Position numbers and translations under genes: made by a program
From: Neoscytalidium dimidiatum
Taxonomy: Eukaryota > Ascomycota > Dothideomycetes > Botryosphaeriales > Botryosphaeriaceae
Assembly: GCA_037367355.1 (NCBI GenBank)
Contig: CM074701.1
Coordinates: 2,046,001 to 2,110,000 of the forward strand
Direction: 5' to 3'
DNA: 64,000 nt
In this document: positions 44,369-56,435 of the stretch, in pieces
Position numbering within the stretch: the first letter of the stretch is position 1
Layout of the letters: every line of letters starts with the position of its first letter
Notes under the pieces: model-generated
What the model was told of the DNA's origin: nothing
What the model saw: the letters and a program-made list of their open reading frames with translations, nothing else
Database searches by the model: none

Positions 44369-44839
44369 GTTTGCCACGATTGGCGTGAAGAGAGAGCAAG
44401 ATGAATGAACTTTAGGGGAGATGGACTTCCAATTGAGTAACGAAGAAGGCGGGCTATTCAGCAGCCGCCGCCGGAGAAGCTCCGACTTGAGAAATCGGCT
44501 GGTCAGGATGGCTGCAAGGGTAACTCCAGTATCAGAATGAATTGAGGGGCTCAATGACAGTCTGCAGGTAGCAGAGAAAGAGGAATTGAGCGAGGAAGCT
44601 GTGGATCAGGGCTCTGGCGAGCAGGAGGAGGCAGGCACGGGAAGTCCATGACGTCTGCAGAATGAGCCAATGATCGGCTGCGCTCGGATGCCCTGAGTCG
44701 TGCAGGGTCTCCCGCTCTTCCGCGCCCGCGGTACGACGACGTCTGCGTCGCGACAACGCGAGCTCCACGCGCTTCTCTTGTCTCTTAGCTTATTTTCAGG
44801 CACTTCCTCCCGATACTCTAAACTATTGCTATCTCTGCC
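44369..44839. promoter_or_regulatory. Divergent promoter, DNA glycosylase / thioesterase
   Basis: 471 bases between the two start codons must contain both promoters. No TATA box evident. Confidence 0.5.
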
Positions 44840-45816
44840 ATGTCTGTTCCCGCCCCTCTCGTCGTACCTGCTCTCAAGCGCCACACCGCCACCGTCATCG
44901 TCGCCCATGGGTTGGGCGACAGGTAAGCCTCCCCGCCAATACCCCGCCATACTTCCCGTCCCTCTTCCTTCCCTTCCTCCCAAGTTACTGTGACGTATGC
45001 CTGACCTGTTCGGGATGATGTACCGGTCCACACCTGCTAACGCGCGTCGAACAGCGGAGCGGGATGGATGTTCCTCGCCGAGAACTGGCGCCGCCGCAAC
45101 AAGTTCGACGAAGTCTCGTTCATCTTCCCCAGCGCGCCCTCGATCCCCATCACCATCAACATGGGCATGCGCATGCCCGGCTGGTACGACATCCTGTCCC
45201 TGTCCGACATCAACCAGCGCTCCGAGGACGAGGCCGGCATCAAGCGCAGCCTGGAGTACTTCCACGGCCTGATCAAGCAGGAGATGGACAAGGGCATCCC
45301 CAGCAACCGCATCGTCATCGGCGGCTTCTCCCAGGGCGGTGCCATGTCGCTGCTCTCCGGCATCACCGCCCCTCAGAAGCTGGGTGGAATCTTTGGTCAG
45401 TGGTCTGCGAACCTTGGGGGGTATACTGGTGCTAGAGCGCTGACTCGGTCATGCTGCAGGCCTGAGTTGCTACCTCCTGCTCCAAAACAAGATCCGCGAG
45501 ATGGTCCCTGAGGACAACCCGAACAAGGACACGCCCATCTTCATGGGCCATGGCGACGTTGACCCTGTCGTGCGGTACGAGTGGGGTCAGAGGACTGCCA
45601 GCAAGCTCAAGGAGTGGGGCTGGAAAGTCGACTTCAAGACCTACAAGTAAGCTCTGCGGAGAAGAGTTCACACGAGTCGTAAGAACTGCAAAACTGACAT
45701 CAACTAGGGGCCTTCCTCATTCGGCGGATCCCGAGGAGATCGATGACCTAGAAGCGTACTTGAAGGAAAGACTTCCCCCTCTCAGCGACAAGGAGGACGC
45801 TTCAGGCAGCCTCTGA
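44840..45816 (+). CDS. APT1: Acyl-protein thioesterase 1 (lysophospholipase-like serine hydrolase)
   Basis: Exons 44840-44922, 45055-45395, 45460-45646, 45708-45816; 239 residues, the normal size. It removes palmitoyl groups from proteins in the cytosol. The alpha/beta-hydrolase triad is visible: Ser120 in GGFSQGGAM, Asp in HGDVDPVV, His in LPHSADPEE. The oxyanion region HGLGDSGAGW is rebuilt exactly across intron 1, which supports that junction. All introns preserve frame. Assignment is secure at family level. Confidence 0.94.
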
Positions 45817-46155
45817 CTACCTACAATTTCACTTGATCTATCAGCATCCACGACCGGATCCTTGGTTGTGCTCATTTTTTCCGCTATACTCTGTGTTGTC
45901 GCCTACAGAAAGCGGAGCATGCCCTTGGTCATCCTATTCGCAACGCTCTTTCTATAATCACAAGAGCCCGCGGTTCTGCCAGGAAGACTTCTGGCAAGGT
46001 AGTTGTGTTGGATATTTATGTTCGACTGATTAGATGGCCTACAAGTTCTGAGGTGTCACTCAGAATCTATACCCGAATGGAGTTCTCTTTTCTGTCAGGG
46101 GCAGCGGTTCCCCCCCATATTGTATCAGATATATTTACATGAGACTGTTCAACGT
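45817..46155. other. Spacer between convergent genes
   Basis: 3'-UTR-like sequence. Nothing recognised. Confidence 0.5.
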
Positions 46156-47532
46156 CTAGGTACCGGTGCTACGGAATGCTTGCATGACCTGCAGCGCGCC
46201 CTCGATGGATTGTATGACGCCGAAGAAGACTGTGAGAACCAGCACAATCATCGCGATCCAGAAAGTATACCACTGCGGCCCGCTCCTCCGGTCGTACCAC
46301 CATTGCCGGAACGTCTTGGGTGTACCCTCGTCAAACTCTTGCTTCAAGATGCATATGCGGTCTTTCCAGTAGTAAAAGTTGTCTATTATTCGATCTTCCG
46401 AACGTAAGGAACCATGTTTGGCTGCGTTTGGATCAAGGCCATGCACGAGCCGGTGCTTCTCGTACCAAAGCTGCACTTTGCGATCCGATGATGGGAAAAG
46501 GAGGTCTATCGTCTTCAAGGTCTCGTCTATGAGTCTCTGGGGTATAATGCCACTGCGACAGAATTAGCCATCGGTGACGGGTATTTGCATTCCAAAGACT
46601 ACTGACCTCTTATGGTTCTCCAGGAACGTCACGTGGTGGTAGAGGCGGATCTTTTTGTCGAATTCACACATGCGCAGGTGGTCGGCGAGGTTGTCGGTCC
46701 ACTCGATCTGCATGCCGGTGAAGCGCTGCAGGTTGCGCGCGTTGAAGAAGCGCTCCAGCTGCACCGCCTTCATTGTCAGCGTCGGCGTCTTGTCGAAGTA
46801 GTCGATCAGCGACGAGCCCAGCGTGCCGTCCGTCCACGCCAGCCGCCCGCGCGGGCCCAGCCCGGCGTCCGATCCGCCGAAGTTGGTCGTCGTGAGCAGC
46901 CGCGCCACCAGGTCGATCGAGCCGCACAGGCTCTCATCGTTGTCGGTATGGTGGTGGTGGTGGGGGTGGTGGTGCTGCTGCTGCTCCGAGTGGTGCTTTA
47001 GCGTCACCGGTGAGTCTGGCGCGAAGCAGGACGAGGTCTCGCTCGCGTCCCCGGAGTCGTATGATGAACGCAGCTTGCGTATGACGTCGTCGCGCGTGTT
47101 GGATGGGTCTTTGAGCAGCAGAGCTGTGTCGAGAATGTCGCGGTGCGTGCGCACCGAGACGTGCGCGCCCCCGTCGCGCAGCGCGTGCGTGCATTGGTCC
47201 AGATAGTACTCGAAGAAGGGCTCGCAATCGGCCTCTTCGGCTGCTGCGTCACCGGCTGTTTTCTCGTCCGACAGATCTTTGGCGTCTGAGCTGGTACCCG
47301 GGGAGGAGCTGGTGGCAATGCCGGTGTTGTAGGAATGAGGAGCCCAGAGCTGACGCACGAACTCTGCGCGCGGCTTTTCCGGCAATGCTTGGATGATGAG
47401 ACTGTCGAAGATGGCGTTTTCGTGTGACATTAGGGTCTCGGCGGCGGAGGAGAGGGAGGACGCGTTGCTGCTGATGCTGTATAAGGTGCTGTTGGTAAGA
47501 CGCTTCTGCAGCTGCTGCAAGGATGATGACAT
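46156..47532 (-). CDS. Unrecognised fungal protein with His-rich loop and one C-terminal membrane segment
   Basis: Exons 47532-46607 and 46552-46156; 440 residues. It starts with a Ser-rich segment (MSSSLQQLQKRLTNSTLYS). The middle region carries a His run (about ten His, one Pro) next to a Gln run. Conserved-looking blocks include LERFFNARNLQRFTGMQIEWTDNLADHL, RLYHHVTFLENHK and LLFPSSDRKVQLWYEKH. Near the end, FRQWWYDRR precedes a single hydrophobic segment WYTFWIAMIVLVLTVFFGVI, leaving a short tail. I have the impression this layout recurs in fungal proteins of unknown function. Membrane anchoring is inferred; no enzyme motif seen. Confidence 0.8.
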
Positions 47533-50500
47533 GCTTGTCTTGCATGCATGCGATGTGTGCAAGAAAGCTGGGAAGAGACAGGGACGAGCAAAGGCACGCA
47601 GTAAGGCTGATCGATCATGGCCATTTGCTGACTACTGCTGCTACTACTTTCTTTCAGCTGTTCGGCCAGGTGGTTCTGGTTCTTTTGCTACGTCTGGGAA
47701 GCCAGGGAGGGGTCATGCCTTTTGCGGATGACACCCAGCCCGACCCCGCTTCTCCAAGAGCTCTCGAGTCCCTTTCTTATTTTTTTTTTTTAAAAAAAAA
47801 GCTTGTTTCCCTTGATAGGAGTTCTGTTGCATATTAGAGAGTGAATTCCAGGCTATAGGGCAGAAAGGAATGTGCCGTCCCCGTGGGGTAAGGCTGCTTT
47901 CTGGAAGAAGTAGACAGGGAGAGGGCCTCGGCGGGCATCATCACTCCCACCAGCCGCCATTTCGGCGGAACTGAGAAAATTTTCCTCACATTACTCGCAT
48001 CCGCTGTCCATTACTTGGGAACAAGTCTCTTTTGCTGTCACTGGTCGGTGCCAAGAGCCGGAGGGCGAGAGGAGACGATCGAGACTTGGTTGATTGACTA
48101 GAAGGCACATGCCAGTCGTCATTCGCTACCGTAGTTCGGGCTCCCATCGCTTCGCACGCTAAGGACAACACGGTTCTGCTGTTGAAGCTCCGGCTCCTTT
48201 CTTATCGCTTCTTTGGATAACCGTAGATTCTGACATATGCTATGAATGTGTATGGCATTCAGAGTCTCCCATGATCAAAGAGATGGAGAATGGTACTCTC
48301 TCGGGACAGGCTCGGACAGGAATGGGCGTTCGGATCCAGATCGTTGGGATCCATCATAGCGCCGAACCGGGTACGAGTGTATGCGTGTGTGGGTCTCCAG
48401 CCTTAGATAGCGTGCCAGCCAGAGGGGCAAGCTGCATGACTAACTAAGCCCCGTCGTGCAAGTAAGTGGAAAAAGGGTTTGACGTGACAGGACGGCGTGC
48501 AGAGCCATTGATGCTATGTTCTTGGCCAGGAACTATGTGATCATCCTCATGAAGAACGGAGGATCCGCAGAATTATGGTGGACTTTTCGCTGGTACTGCG
48601 TTCATCTCCTCGTCTGCGGAGTCTGAAGACGAAACGGCGATGGCGGATCCCTCGCACCATAGATGGCAGTGTTGCGCGCCATCGCCACTAATTTGTGTCT
48701 CAGCCTCCTCCGCCGGGGAAAACCCCCACAAGGTCTTCTGGGCCGCTGCCGTGGCTGAGGGAGCAATAAGGATGGTTTCGCGAGTGGAGATATGGGAGGG
48801 GGCTGGAGATTTCCGGGCGTGGCCGCTGGGTTGGTTGTGGAGAATAGACAGCGAGCGAGAGGGCGAGTAGACGGGCAAGATTTCCGCCACTTGAGCCGTT
48901 ACCCATTTCGTCGGGATTATCGCGCCAATTCGGGAAAGACGATTTGCACGGGGAACTAGACCTGCGTAAGCCTCACATGCGAACCGTCCTTACGTAACCT
49001 TTGGCAGTAGTGCTATCAATTTCTGTCCTCCGTTCTTTGCCCACGGGACGATGCAGTAGATTGAGTGGTCGAAAAGAGAGATGGAGCTCGTTCCGGCTCT
49101 ATTGAGAGATTAAGGTTGCATGGCGGGCCACGCTGATCGGAGGACTCCGATCCGCCAGCCGCAGAGCGACGGGGGGTATGACCAGTCACAGAGGCGCGAA
49201 AGCCACGAAGGTGTTGGCGACTAATGGGGGAGAGCTTGGGCGCGGACGGCCCACGCCTTCTCCGCGGTTTGTCACATCCCGGAAGGTTATGTGGGTGAAG
49301 GCTTGTGCGCATTGCGGGATGCCGTGCGTGCCCCGTGCTGGAAGCTTTCCGCCACTGGAACCATTGAACCTATGAGCTACTCCAGCATCTTGCCTGATCT
49401 GTCCAAGATTTTGCGAGATGGCGGACGGCCCATGGCGGGCGGACGGGATGCGGGCATGGCGCTCAGGGCAAAGGGAGGCTGGTGCTGGAGAGTTTGAAAG
49501 GCGTCGGTTCACGAGCGGGAATGCGAGCCGGGAAGCGAATGCTCGAACAATGCTGTTCGCGAGCTTTTATTCGTCATCAATTCGTCTGTTTTGAGTGTTG
49601 ATGGCGACTGAGGCAGCTCGACGGCGCATCTAGGTCATTCTGGGCTCTGCGCTTGCCGAAATGAGGTTGGGAAGCGGAGGTGATATTGGTACCTGCAAGC
49701 ACGTTGGAAATGCCGAGGAATGCTGTTATCTGGGATCAGACTGGCTAGCAAGCGATAGAGAGCAGGGACCTGGTCGCGAGGCAAGCTGAGCGTTGGAACC
49801 CACATGCAAGACATCTCGACGATCGGCGAGGATCTTCCTCTACGGGCGAGAACAAGCGGAATCGGTTTGGGGGGTTTCTCCGAAGGGGGCGCATGTCCGT
49901 AAAGTAATTCCCATGCTCTCGTCTCCGCATGTAGATTGTTCATTGCGCAACACCGCCCAGGGTCGACCGCCCACACAATTGCCTCTAGCCCGCGTCGAGT
50001 TTTCTGGATCCTGGCTCTGTGGGCGGGCCGGATGGCGGCCGTCGACCCGAAACCTGCTTTGCCAACAGAGCTGGAGCCGAGGGGACTTACCCGTTGCGCT
50101 TTGCTCTGCAGAGAGTCAGCCAGAGGCTGGACCCTGCTGGTGACCCGCGGCCGGCTGAGAACGCAAGCCCATCAAAGACCCTGTCGAAGATGCTAAACCC
50201 CACTGCTCTGACTAAGGATCAAGGGTGATGAAGTCTAGACTATGCACTAACGGAGTGGCTCCTGCGGATTGGCAGCAGGGCGTAATAACAATGACCTCTC
50301 CCGCCGCATACGGCTGGGCGCGTCAGGTATCTTGCCGCGCCTCACTTCCTAACCGCATGGAATGGCGCGGTGGGCGGCCCGTCAGCAAATAGCTGGCACA
50401 ATCGCAGGCATGCCGTGATTGGCCCGGGGATCCAACCTTGGTGAACTAAGGGAAGGCTATCTAGCGGAACCATCGGAAAGGCGGGAAGGCTGCGCTAGCG

Positions 50501-50768
50501 GCATCAGATGGAGGGAGCTATGGTCAGGGGCTGGATACGCTTCCCCAAAGTGCTAGCGTGTTGGAGTCCCTCTTTTCGGCGTGTTAAAGCGTGTATATAT
50601 ATGCCTTGACGTGTACCTGTGTCACCTGTCCACAGCCGCTCAGTTTCTCCTCTTACTTGCTCACTCCGGTCACGTCCCGCGTCTTTCTTGTCCGTTTCTC
50701 TTTTGTTCTTCAAGGACCAAGATCCTCCCGGTCTTCCCCGAGTCATAACACTTTACGAAAACGTCGAG
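47533..50768. other. 3.2 kb gene-free region
   Basis: Contains a T12A9 tract (47780-47800) and no convincing ORF or RNA gene. A TATATATA sequence at about 50593-50601 lies some 170 bases before the CinA-like start. Confidence 0.5.
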
Positions 50769-51565
50769 ATGCCTTCCAAGACTGGCGATGCTCAATTTCC
50801 TCCGGAGGACCTCCGCGAGATTGTTACCGAGGTGGTCGACTTGCTCAAGGACAGAGGAGAGACCATCTCCTGCGGCGAAACTGTAAGCACTGCTCTTGAA
50901 GATTTCCCCGCGCATCTCGACCATTATTCAAGAGGGTCGGAGATGGGGATGGAAGCGGCTTAGTGGCTAATGCGGTGGCGCTTGTACACAAACAGGCGGC
51001 GGGTGGATTGATCTCGGCGGCTATTCTGTCAGTTCCGGGAGCCAGCGCAGTGTACAAAGGGGGCCTGACGGTATGTTTTATATTATTCATCAACCTCCTA
51101 CGACATTTTTTGCGGGTCCGTGGTCTGATGGTGGCTTATTTAGCTGTACACGCTCGAGTCTCGACTCGTCTACGGAGGCTGGACGCAGGAGCAGATTGAC
51201 AACTTCACCGGCCCTTCAATTCACTGCGTGCTCGGGCTTGCAGAGCATGTGCGTGGGCAGCTAGGGTCGACGTACGCGATAGCCGAGAGCGGGTCCGCTG
51301 GGCCGACGAACTGGGGGAAGACAGACAACATGAAGGCGTAAGTTTTGAGACTGCTGATCAGCTTGGGCTCGTGCTGACCCATGTGCACAGTGGGTACGTT
51401 GCGCTGGCGGTCGCGTCGAGCTCGGGCTGCGTGGAGCGGGAGATCGAGACGGGCCTGACGGACAGAGACGCCAACATGGTTAGATTCGCGGTGGAGGCGC
51501 TGAAGCTCGTCAAGGACGTGATAGCGGCGGACATGGCAAGGTTTTCGGGCTGGCTGAACTGCTGA
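50769..51565 (+). CDS. CinA C-terminal domain protein
   Basis: Exons 50769-50882, 50996-51070, 51144-51337, 51391-51565; 185 residues. The whole protein is the CinA C-terminal domain: a leading helix (LREIVTEVVDLLKDRGETIS) then GETAAGGLISAAILSVPGAS, the family's signature segment, YAIAESGSAGPTNWG, and GYVALAV. Bacterial relatives include nicotinamide-nucleotide amidases (PncC) and competence-damage proteins. There is no N-terminal molybdopterin-like domain, as in stand-alone PncC. Three short introns fall at clean junctions, so the gene is well adapted to this genome. A cytosolic pyridine-nucleotide salvage role is possible but unproven. Confidence 0.88.
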
Positions 51566-54500
51566 ACGAATTTTCTTCTTGTTCTTTATACCTACGATGA
51601 TACCGCGCAGTAAAGATGCACCTTCTGTACAGTCCTGTAGTTACGATACAACGGATCCGACTTAATGCGAACACCCCATAAGTGGCTTTCTTTCTTTTTT
51701 TCCCTTCTTTGCTTTTTCCCGCGCCGTTGGCGTGAGGGCCGGGCGGGAACCCGGCAAGCGGATAGGTGGGGATCTGACAGGCTGGGCATACCGGAGCCCT
51801 ACCGGGCGACGAGGCGGGCAGGGTTCTCACCAGCACGCTCGAAGGGACGAGGGAGGCCTGGCCGGGGAAGAGGCGGGCGGGGGCTCCCCCGAAACCATCG
51901 TCCAGTTCTCTGCATGCATGCAAGGGAATCGGGAATGATCGCCGCTGCGACGATCTGTTGTCGCATCGCCATCTGTCGCCATGCATGGACCCCGGCTCGA
52001 GCGCACACTTTCGAGAAGAGGCGCAGCTGAAAGTTGAGGGTGGCAGCGGGGCGCGGCGGCCAAGGACGGCGCTCTCCAACGGCCGCCGACTAGCTAACTA
52101 GTCGAGGCGCCGTCGCCGGGCTGGTGAGGCTTGTTGCGGGCTCGGCTGCATAAAATGACGCGCTAATACGGCTTCACACACGCGTGCAAGTGCCGGCGGG
52201 GGCGTCGAGGCTGAGGAGGAGGAGGAGGAGGAGGTTGTCTGGCGGTGATGGGTTGATTGATGGCTGCTTGGAGTGTCGAGTCAGTGAGGTAGTCGCGCAG
52301 CTGCAAGCGAGGCCAGATCGAGGAAGCTGCGATGGGCCTCTTGCCGCATGCAGCAGGATGCGCGCCTTGGGTGCATCCTGATCTCCTCCTGCCAGGGCCG
52401 CCAACCCGCGGCCGACTCGTGCACAGCGGGGGCCGCTGGCACGCTGGCGCGTCTACGGCATCTTCCCAAGAAGGTCGGGAGGAGGTCCAAAGGCCCCAAG
52501 GTCGGAGAACTGCCGCTTCCAACTGTGCGCACCGCAGGCTGCGTGCTGCATGCTCGCAACCTGCGGCAGTCCTCAAAAGCCACTAGAACGATGATCTGCA
52601 CAGCCTTTTCCTTGTCCAACCTTCTTTTCAGCTGCACTCCGCTGCCGCTAACCGTGCGCCCAGGTAAAAGCTCTCCTCGGCCAGGTGGCAGAGATCATCC
52701 TCGCGTCGTCCAGCGCAATCTTCTTTCCCGATCTTCGGTCCGAGAATGTTGATCTCGCTGCTGCCAGAGCACATCTCTGAGCTTGGCCCCCACTCAGATC
52801 TGTCCTTGACCGTCTTGTGTGGCTGCGTCGTGACCGCACGCACTTGCGCCTCGTGTTCGAAAGCAAACGCCGCCTCAAACTCTAGTTCCGCCCTGTCGCG
52901 CCTGCTCTCGATCCTCGATAAGCTTTCGAAACACATTGTAAATGAGCAGTGACGCCATTCCCAAAACTCTTCAATGCAACAACTTCTCAAGGGTCTATCC
53001 CACGGCCAATTGCACCCGTAGAAGACGCGCCGGTCCGCCCGTAGTGACGTGCTCCAGCTTGTGCGGACGCCGCGTCTACTGTATACGTCGCCGCTCTCGT
53101 TTCCAAATGAGCCGCGCTGACGTGCCATGGCAGCTGGGTCTCCGGTCTGTCAGCGTCAGTGCATTGTCTAAACCCATCGCCTGGCTCCTGTTTGATGGAT
53201 TTCGCCAAAGCTCAAACACGTGTGCCGATGGATGCCCGCCGTCTCTTTCCCTCGCTGATCGTTGAAGCTTTCGAACTTCATGTCCGGTGCCCGGACAAAT
53301 TCCAATCGCCATCGGCCACATCACTCGTTTTAGCTCTTACCGCCATTCTTCATGCTGTCCGTCTCGACTGCGCCATCTTCCTATCGGTCCGGTAGATCCT
53401 CAGTCGAAATCTCATTGTTCGGCTATTCAACCAGGGAGATTGCCGGACTCGGATCATGACCGGTAAAGACCGCTCCGTAGAGAACCCGGAGCGAACATTC
53501 CCTCTCCCGGTGAACGGGGCAGGATATCTGACCAAAGATCCACACATGCTCAATTCTTGCCGCCTCTGGCCTCCGTGGATGTCACAATTTCCGCACCGTT
53601 CATGCAGTTTACCGGAGTGCATTCCCCATCCTGCGTAGTACTCTCTCCTGAGTCCTGAGTCACAGTGGGTAGCAGCAGAGGCCATCCCTCAGACCACGAA
53701 CACTTTTTATGGGCAATTGAGGCAGTCATCCGGATGTGAATATGGTGTATAGTTGGTGATGTCCACGCATAGGCTGATTCAGCTCCCTAATGATCATTTT
53801 GCGTGAGAGCGTTGTCCTTATCAAACTTTTTTTTAGTGATCTTTTGCACTGCAAACCGAAAGGCGCCTTCTCTTGCGACCCACCCTAGAGCCATCTCCTT
53901 TCTGTTGCTCCACCTTACTAATGTCTCTATCTGCTCCAATCGAGGCTCGAGCAAATATAGTCAGTTTGACACATTCATCTTGGTCACAGCAGGGTTCACT
54001 TCACGGCATTGAATTGCATCACATATGGCCTGCCATGCATATGTGCGAGAGGAGCAACTGGCTTGCTTTGATATGTCTACGTCAACACAAATCTCTAGGA
54101 GCTATCCATGTCCTGTTGTCGATATCAGCCTATCATCAAAATTTTGTTACTGCTACTCATCACCCATAGCCTTCGCAGTAGACACTGTACTTAAGTGTGA
54201 TTCACACCCATTGCATTTTGCTTATGAACTCCCTAAAATCAGTCTCTTGAGGTGCCATTTTCCGAATAAACGGCAAAGGCTGTGTGCTCTTCCATAAACT
54301 CGAGTTTTGCTTGCCTCGCAGTTTCTCACATATCCCCTCTGCACTCTGCAATACCCGCCGTTACACCATGGCAGGAGCGGTGTGCATCTTCTTCCCAGAA
54401 ACACGACAGAAGAATAGTACCCGCATCACTACAGGAAGCTTTCCTCAGATCGCTGAGACATGCCCCAGTTTCGTCGCTAAAGGCGATGGCAAACGGCTTC

Positions 54501-54606
54501 GGAGTTCCACGCACGAAACGCCACTTTCCTCCCAACCCCCCTTTTTCCCTCACTATACTCACACCGACCACTTGACCAGCCTGACAGTAACGAGCCCTCC
54601 CTCCCT
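51566..54606. other. 3 kb gene-free region
   Basis: A short GAG/GGA repeat occurs near 52214-52236. Open frames on both strands at 52600-53130 are not supported by motifs or splice sites. The part from about 53700 to 54250 appears AT-rich. Confidence 0.5.

Positions 54607-54672
<66 letters not shown>
54607..54672. repeat. (CTA)22 microsatellite at the end of the GH28 gene
   Basis: Perfect trinucleotide repeat. On the minus strand it is (TAG)22 in frame with the GH28 gene and supplies its stop codon (see findings). Confidence 0.95.
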
Positions 54673-54675
<3 letters not shown>

Positions 54676-56435
54676 CTCTCCCTCTTCCGCCTCATCGCAA
54701 ACGAACCCCACCGGTGCCACGACATTACTGCACTCATACCCGCCCACGACCCCGCCGCCGTCCTCCTTCACGACCTCGATTCCCTCCACCACGATCCCCT
54801 CACACCCGCCCGCCGCCTGGCTACACTGCAGCTCGGCCACGCGCGGCGCCACCGTCGTGCCCGCGTGGTCCACGAGCGCGACGTCGTCGATGTGGAAGAG
54901 CGACGTGTCGCAGTCGCCGGTCGCGCCGCTGTAGGACGTGCACTGGGTGATCTGGAAGATGCCGCGGGTGGCGCGGTGCGTGGCGTCCCGGACGGTGATG
55001 TTGCGCATGTCTGTTCGGGTGATTGAGTGAGTGAGTGAGTGAGCGAGCGAGTTGCGATGATAGTGGATGGGAAAGGGGGGGGGAAAGGGGATGGAGAAAC
55101 GCACAGCCGAGACCGCCGCCGCCGCCGTTGGGTGGGTAGTTTTTCTGGACGCCCGTCCAGGTTTTGCAGTAGCTAGGAGGGACGTGGTTAGTGAGTTGGT
55201 GGCGACCGAGGGTCGGAGACCGACTTACAGCGCCCATCTGCATCGTGTTGTCAGTCATATATTCATATTACAAGGATGTGTGTCCGAGGAAAGACAGGAA
55301 CGTACTGTGTATTGATGAACGTGACGTTCCGCGCATACACGTTCTCGATGTACTCGTACCAGTCGAGAAACTGCCCGATGCTGCCCATGGCCAACCCCTG
55401 ACCATCCTCGAAGATCGTGTCGTAGATGTATATTTCGGAAGAGTTGGCTTTGACGGCAATGCTGGGGAGTTTGGGATCTTAGTCGAGGACCACTGCTGTC
55501 CAAAAGGAGCACCAACTCACCCGTCATCCCCGTTGACGATGTGCCAGCGGTTGAAAGTAATGTTCGAAGCGTAGATGGTGTCGGCACCGTCGGTGTTGCG
55601 CGCGGAGGAGTCGTTCTCACTCGTGTTATTGACGTAGATGTCTTGCAGGAGCACATCCTTAGAATTTTTGACAGTCATAGTCCTGCGCGGACGTCACACG
55701 TTATCATCACCAGCTTCGTATCATTGAAACAAGAAATGGGACTTCATGATAGGGTTGGAAAATCCTGGACATACCACATCTGACTCTGCACGAACCGCAG
55801 GCCTTCAAATACGGAGTTATACGTCTCCCAGATGGTGATCTGGTGCGGCCTGCGCGGGTAGTTTGACACCGAGCCCGCGAAGTCATACCACACCTGCCCG
55901 TTGCCATCGAGGGTGCCATAGCCGAATCCGCGCCAGCGCACATTACGGCCCCCGAAGATCCAGGCCGTGGAGTGGTTCTGGTAGCCCATTGGGAGAGAGT
56001 TGTTGAGCCAGTAGTACACGTCTGTAGACCACTGCCCATACAGAAAAGGATTTAGAGAGACGTTAGCCAAGCACGCTTTTCTGTCGAATTTCGAGACAGA
56101 AGGAAAATCCAGAATGTGTTGCTTACAAGCAGCGTGCCGTGCAATTCGACATCGACATCCTCCAGCCCGCTCGTGTTCATGACTGAGTTGACGTAGTACG
56201 TCTCGTTTAGGAAGACGACCTTGCCACCGTGGCCACATTCGTCGAAAGCTTCACGGATGGCATCGGCGTCGTCGGTGGCGTTGCTGCCGCCCGGCTGCAC
56301 GATGCATTCCTTCCGCTGACGAGCGCCTAGAGAGTTCGCGCTGGTACTTTCCGCTAGGTTGTTACCCAGCACGAGTAGCCCGAACACCAAGACACAGCTC
56401 CGAGTAAGGAAGGAGAGGAAATGGTTGTTGACCAT
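54670..56435 (-). CDS. Secreted glycoside hydrolase family 28 (exo-polygalacturonase-like)
   Basis: Seven exons: 56435-56127, 56031-55775, 55682-55521, 55461-55306, 55237-55229, 55172-55105, 55010-54670; 433 residues. Signal peptide (HFLSFLTRSCVLVFGLLVLG), then a parallel beta-helix pectinase: GTLLWSTDVYYWLNNS, NTDGADT (catalytic Asp), NGDDGIAVK (catalytic Asp pair), GQGLAMGSIGQF and LYCKTWTG. It should attack galacturonan chains in plant cell walls. The GQG segment lies where most GH28 enzymes carry the active-site His. Another in-frame Met 17 codons upstream is possible, but the chosen one gives a cleaner signal peptide. All seven exons join in frame. Confidence 0.88.

Noticed and set aside
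44369..44554. N-terminal extension of the DNA glycosylase as a mitochondrial presequence
   Set aside because: The frame is open and Arg/Leu-rich but contains no ATG before 44368.
52628..53128. 166-codon minus frame and overlapping + frame in the 51.6-54.6 kb gap
   Set aside because: Both strands look equally coding-like, no splice signals or recognisable domains; likely chance.
54284..54934. 216-codon + frame with a poly-Tyr run
   Set aside because: Produced by the (CTA)22 repeat and antisense to the GH28 last exon.
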